Positions 61,201 through 64,000 of a DNA stretch of 64,000 bases are shown here, piece after piece. A program made the position numbers and the translations under genes. This DNA comes from Lycocorax pyrrhopterus obiensis. Lineage: Eukaryota; Chordata; Aves; Passeriformes; Paradisaeidae. The notes beneath the pieces were generated by a model. That model saw only the letters and a program-made list of their open reading frames with translations. It did no database searches and had not been told where the DNA came from. Each line of letters opens with the position of its first letter. Within the stretch, counting starts at the first letter, position 1. The stretch covers positions 94,217,333-94,281,332 of the forward strand of contig JACSVZ010000004.1 in the NCBI GenBank assembly GCA_014706295.1, read 5' to 3'.

Positions 61201-64000
61201 ACTGGAAACAGATCCAAACAAGCCTGTGTCCTGGTTTTAGATGCTGCCTTAAAGTGAAAATTTGTGTTAAGACATATGTAGAGGTGTACCGCTCTGTTGT
61301 TTGCAGGAAACAATAAGAAGAGCTTCAGTTTGAAGAAATTTTCCTCCCTTCTTTCAGGGACCATCAGCAACTGCAGGAACCTGAAAATCTGTATTGATAA
61401 ATTAAATATGCTCTCTGGAGCTGAAGCAACTGCCTGGTATGTCCTATACAGACTACTAAACATTCTTGGCCTTTAGGGTAAAATGGTTGTATTCATGTCT
61501 CATATTGAGCAGACCCCTGATGAGTGCCGGCCCCTGAACTGCACTCAAGCATTGTTTCCAAAAGCGTTCATTATCCTGGGCCAAGCCTATGCCAGAGTTT
61601 TTCTAAAAAAAATTTTAGACAATGGAGTTGTAGTTCTGGAAGGATCCTTTGGTGATTTTTACTATACTTGATGCAGCTTTTTATCATTTGGATAAAAATT
61701 GAGTGAAATGTGGATGCCTTAGAAGTGTTTGTTTCAGACTGATTTATTTCCACTCTGGTGATAGAAGACTCTTCTCAGGACCAGCTTGTTCCGTTCAAAT
61801 GTGCAGACAGCTGTGCATCTCCTTCTCCACTGTGGCTCCCCTCTACTAGCACTTCAGTTTTCACTCTGAGACAGAAAGCATATTCCCTGCCAATATCTTT
61901 CAAAGAATAATTACCACTCCCTCCCCTTCCATCCTGTACTTCTGCAGATTCAATGCATCACAGATGCCAACTTCTGCAGCCAGAGAGTTTGCTTAAGGTG
62001 GACAGCACATCATCTGTACTGCAAACAACTCCTTTGCTGTGCCATGGCCTAGACCTGGGCTTGTGGCTGGCTTTCCATCAATCATGTCTCTGCAGACTGA
62101 TTAGGCACATCTGGATATGGAAGTGTTTGATGAGGGGGTAGGAGACCAGATAGCATCAGTGATGGACAATTAATGGATAGGGTAAGGGTCAATGACAGCA
62201 CTGAAGTAACAGCCAGCTGTGCCTACTCTTCTCCAAACAGTGGATGTCATGGTATAACAGCTGTGGAGGGAAAAGAAGATGACTTGTGGGGACTAAAAGC
62301 ACAAATTTCAACAAGTAGGCTTACACAAATTTCACAGCAGACTTTAGAATATGTAAACACCTTGGTATCTGAGATATCTATGATACACCAACATTTGTCT
62401 AAATCTACAGCTTTCTTTCACTGTGTCTGGTTTGCTAAGAAATATTTAAAACCATTGCATGTAGCTTAATTATTGCTCTCAATTCAGTCTAAATTAATTT
62501 TCATCTATATCTTTCTCATGAAATGTAGAGAAGTCCCCAGGTTAAAATTATTGTTGCTTTTATTGACCTTAATCCTGCCAGATTCAGTAACAGAAACAGT
62601 AACATCCTAAAACTTAAGCACGTGCAACTACAAAACTTAACTTCTTCCTTAATGGACTGGATTAAGTTACTCCAGCCAACAAACTAGTCCTCTGTGTGTC
62701 TGAGAGATGATTTCATCTCCTGCAGAGCCCTCTGCAACTTCAGGAAATGTGGAGGTAGTCATGCAGTTATCAAGGAAAAAGAAAATTATTATAAAACAGG
62801 CTTTTATAAGAAAATTTTAAAAGGAGAAACCTAAAAAATTTCAGTTGACTATAGAACTGTACAGACTGACTATAGAAGAAGAAAGGGAGAAGAATCTCTA
62901 TTTCCAATGCAAAACTGGCCTAGAAGCACAGTTATACATAGCATTTGCACTGTCCTGTGGGAACTCTGCTCTATAGCACATGCATAGCACTTTTTTCTTG
63001 CTCTCATTCTCCAGACAAGCCAAGGCTGAAGCAGAACATAAATGCATACTTGGCAGGAAGCTAGGTCCCTGTGTCCTGGAAAAAGAAGTGTCATGTAATG
63101 TCTGATCAAAAATTATGCAGCTGCTGAAGATAAGAAGGTTTTCCCCTTAAAAAGCATAGGAAATTAGCAGAGTCCCAGAAGCAGGGAGATCTCACCTGTC
63201 CATCAGTGAAGAGGTAGACCCCAGTCTGCCATTCTGCCATTCTTCTTGCTGCTGCTGCTGCTGCTTTACCCCATCATTCCTCCCACTACTCCAGGCACTG
63301 TGCTGTGCCTCAGCTCTCATTCGAGTAGCCCGGCTCATCCAAGCAGACGTTTGACATGATGTGCTCCTTTACAGGTGCACTGCTATAAATCAGGAGCAAG
63401 TCCACAGAGGTTGGAGGGTTAGTATCAATATATAAGCAACATAAGCAAAAAACAGGCTCAAACAAGAGCAAAAACTTTGGCCAGCTTTTTAAATTTATAC
63501 TGAATGACAGATTTATGCAGCAGATTATAAACTATTCAAGGCAGATGATCATTTTTTTCTCCAATATTCCACATACTGAGACTGAAGCCTCCAGAGTATG
63601 AATAATTATATGTCTATTATAAGGAACATTTTTATTTTTAAACATGAAAAGCAGCATTGTCAGCAAAACATAAATATGTATTTCAAGAAAGACGGCTCAC
63701 CCGTCTACAGTCTTTAGTAATGACAGAGGGGAAAAGGTCATCTCCTAGAACTGTACTCGACACGTATCCCCAGACCTTCTGTATCTGGTATAGCACTGAC
63801 ATAGAATGATTGTATTTTCTTTCACTCTTTTCCCAGCGTTTTTAGTGCTTTTAGGGCTTTTCATCCCAGAGTTTCACTGCTATCTGTCTGTGTGTGTGGA
63901 TGATACAGGGACTTTCCATATGCTCAGCATAACTTAAATAAACTCTTCAGCCATTTGAAATGTGGGTGTTACTGTTTAAGGGGGAAAAAAGTAGACGGAG
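58246..64000. other. Unique intergenic sequence
   Basis: No gene is recognised. A short (CTG)6 run lies at 63247-63265. The 123-codon plus frame at 60413-60784 is serine/proline-rich, pyrimidine-rich by composition, and overlaps several other frames; it has no domain. Confidence 0.45.
63247..63265. repeat. Short (CTG)6 microsatellite
   Basis: Six uninterrupted CTG units after TCTTCT; shorter than the CTG tract near 26.1 kb. Confidence 0.9.

Noticed and set aside
61225..61260. Possible LTR start (GTCCTGGTTTTAGATG)
   Set aside because: Only about 12 bases resemble the LTR 5' end and the following sequence does not match.
1..64000. tRNA, rRNA, snRNA or CRISPR arrays
   Set aside because: No tRNA B-box-like GGTTCGANNCC with a matching cloverleaf, no U6/U1-like sequence and no regularly spaced direct repeats were found by eye.

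Overview
The window is vertebrate nuclear DNA, almost certainly from a bird. The evidence is three CR1 (chicken repeat 1) LINE fragments with typical avian 3' ends (short tandem ATTCTRTGATTCTRTG units), plus two copies of an avian ERV-type LTR whose ends and conserved TTTATCTCAACCCA block are recognisable. Which bird cannot be decided from the sequence alone. The DNA is AT-rich and CpG-poor, with no prokaryotic operon structure.

No functional protein-coding gene, tRNA, rRNA or snRNA gene could be supported. The stop-free stretches are short and mostly start at non-ATG codons. They lack family signatures or plausible splice-bounded exons, and the ones with recognisable protein content are decayed pieces of the CR1 reverse-transcriptase ORF. 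The window reads as an intergenic gene desert or the inside of one very large intron.

Layout: 0-2.5 kb is AT-rich unique sequence. 2.54-3.52 kb holds two CR1 pieces in head-to-head orientation. 8.38-8.64 kb and 11.24-11.43 kb hold short CR1 3' ends. 16.92-17.50 kb is a full-length solo LTR with a recognisable 5-bp target duplication, and 47.88-48.29 kb is a 3'-truncated LTR of the same general type. Simple repeats include (AAT)n at 5.48 kb, an A-rich tract at 7.3 kb, (CTG)n at 26.14 kb, a 198-base pure-purine GGGA/GAAA tract near 35.1-35.28 kb, and several degenerate CA/TA tracts.

Between these lie blocks that look, by eye, like conserved non-coding regulatory DNA, dense in TAAT-type, GATA-type or CCAAT-type words: about 13.5-14.0, 20.87-20.95, 27.9-28.0, 32.1-32.4, 39.7-39.95, 49.84-50.06, 52.8-53.1 and 55.5-55.7 kb. 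These calls are inference and need cross-species alignment. The strangest region is about 43.0-45.7 kb, a C-rich, G-poor stretch with loosely recurring words (TTCCCAAAT, CCTAACCC, a 29-nt motif repeated 135 nt apart) that looks like a badly decayed long-unit tandem repeat matching nothing I recognise.

No convincing new protein-based biological system was found.
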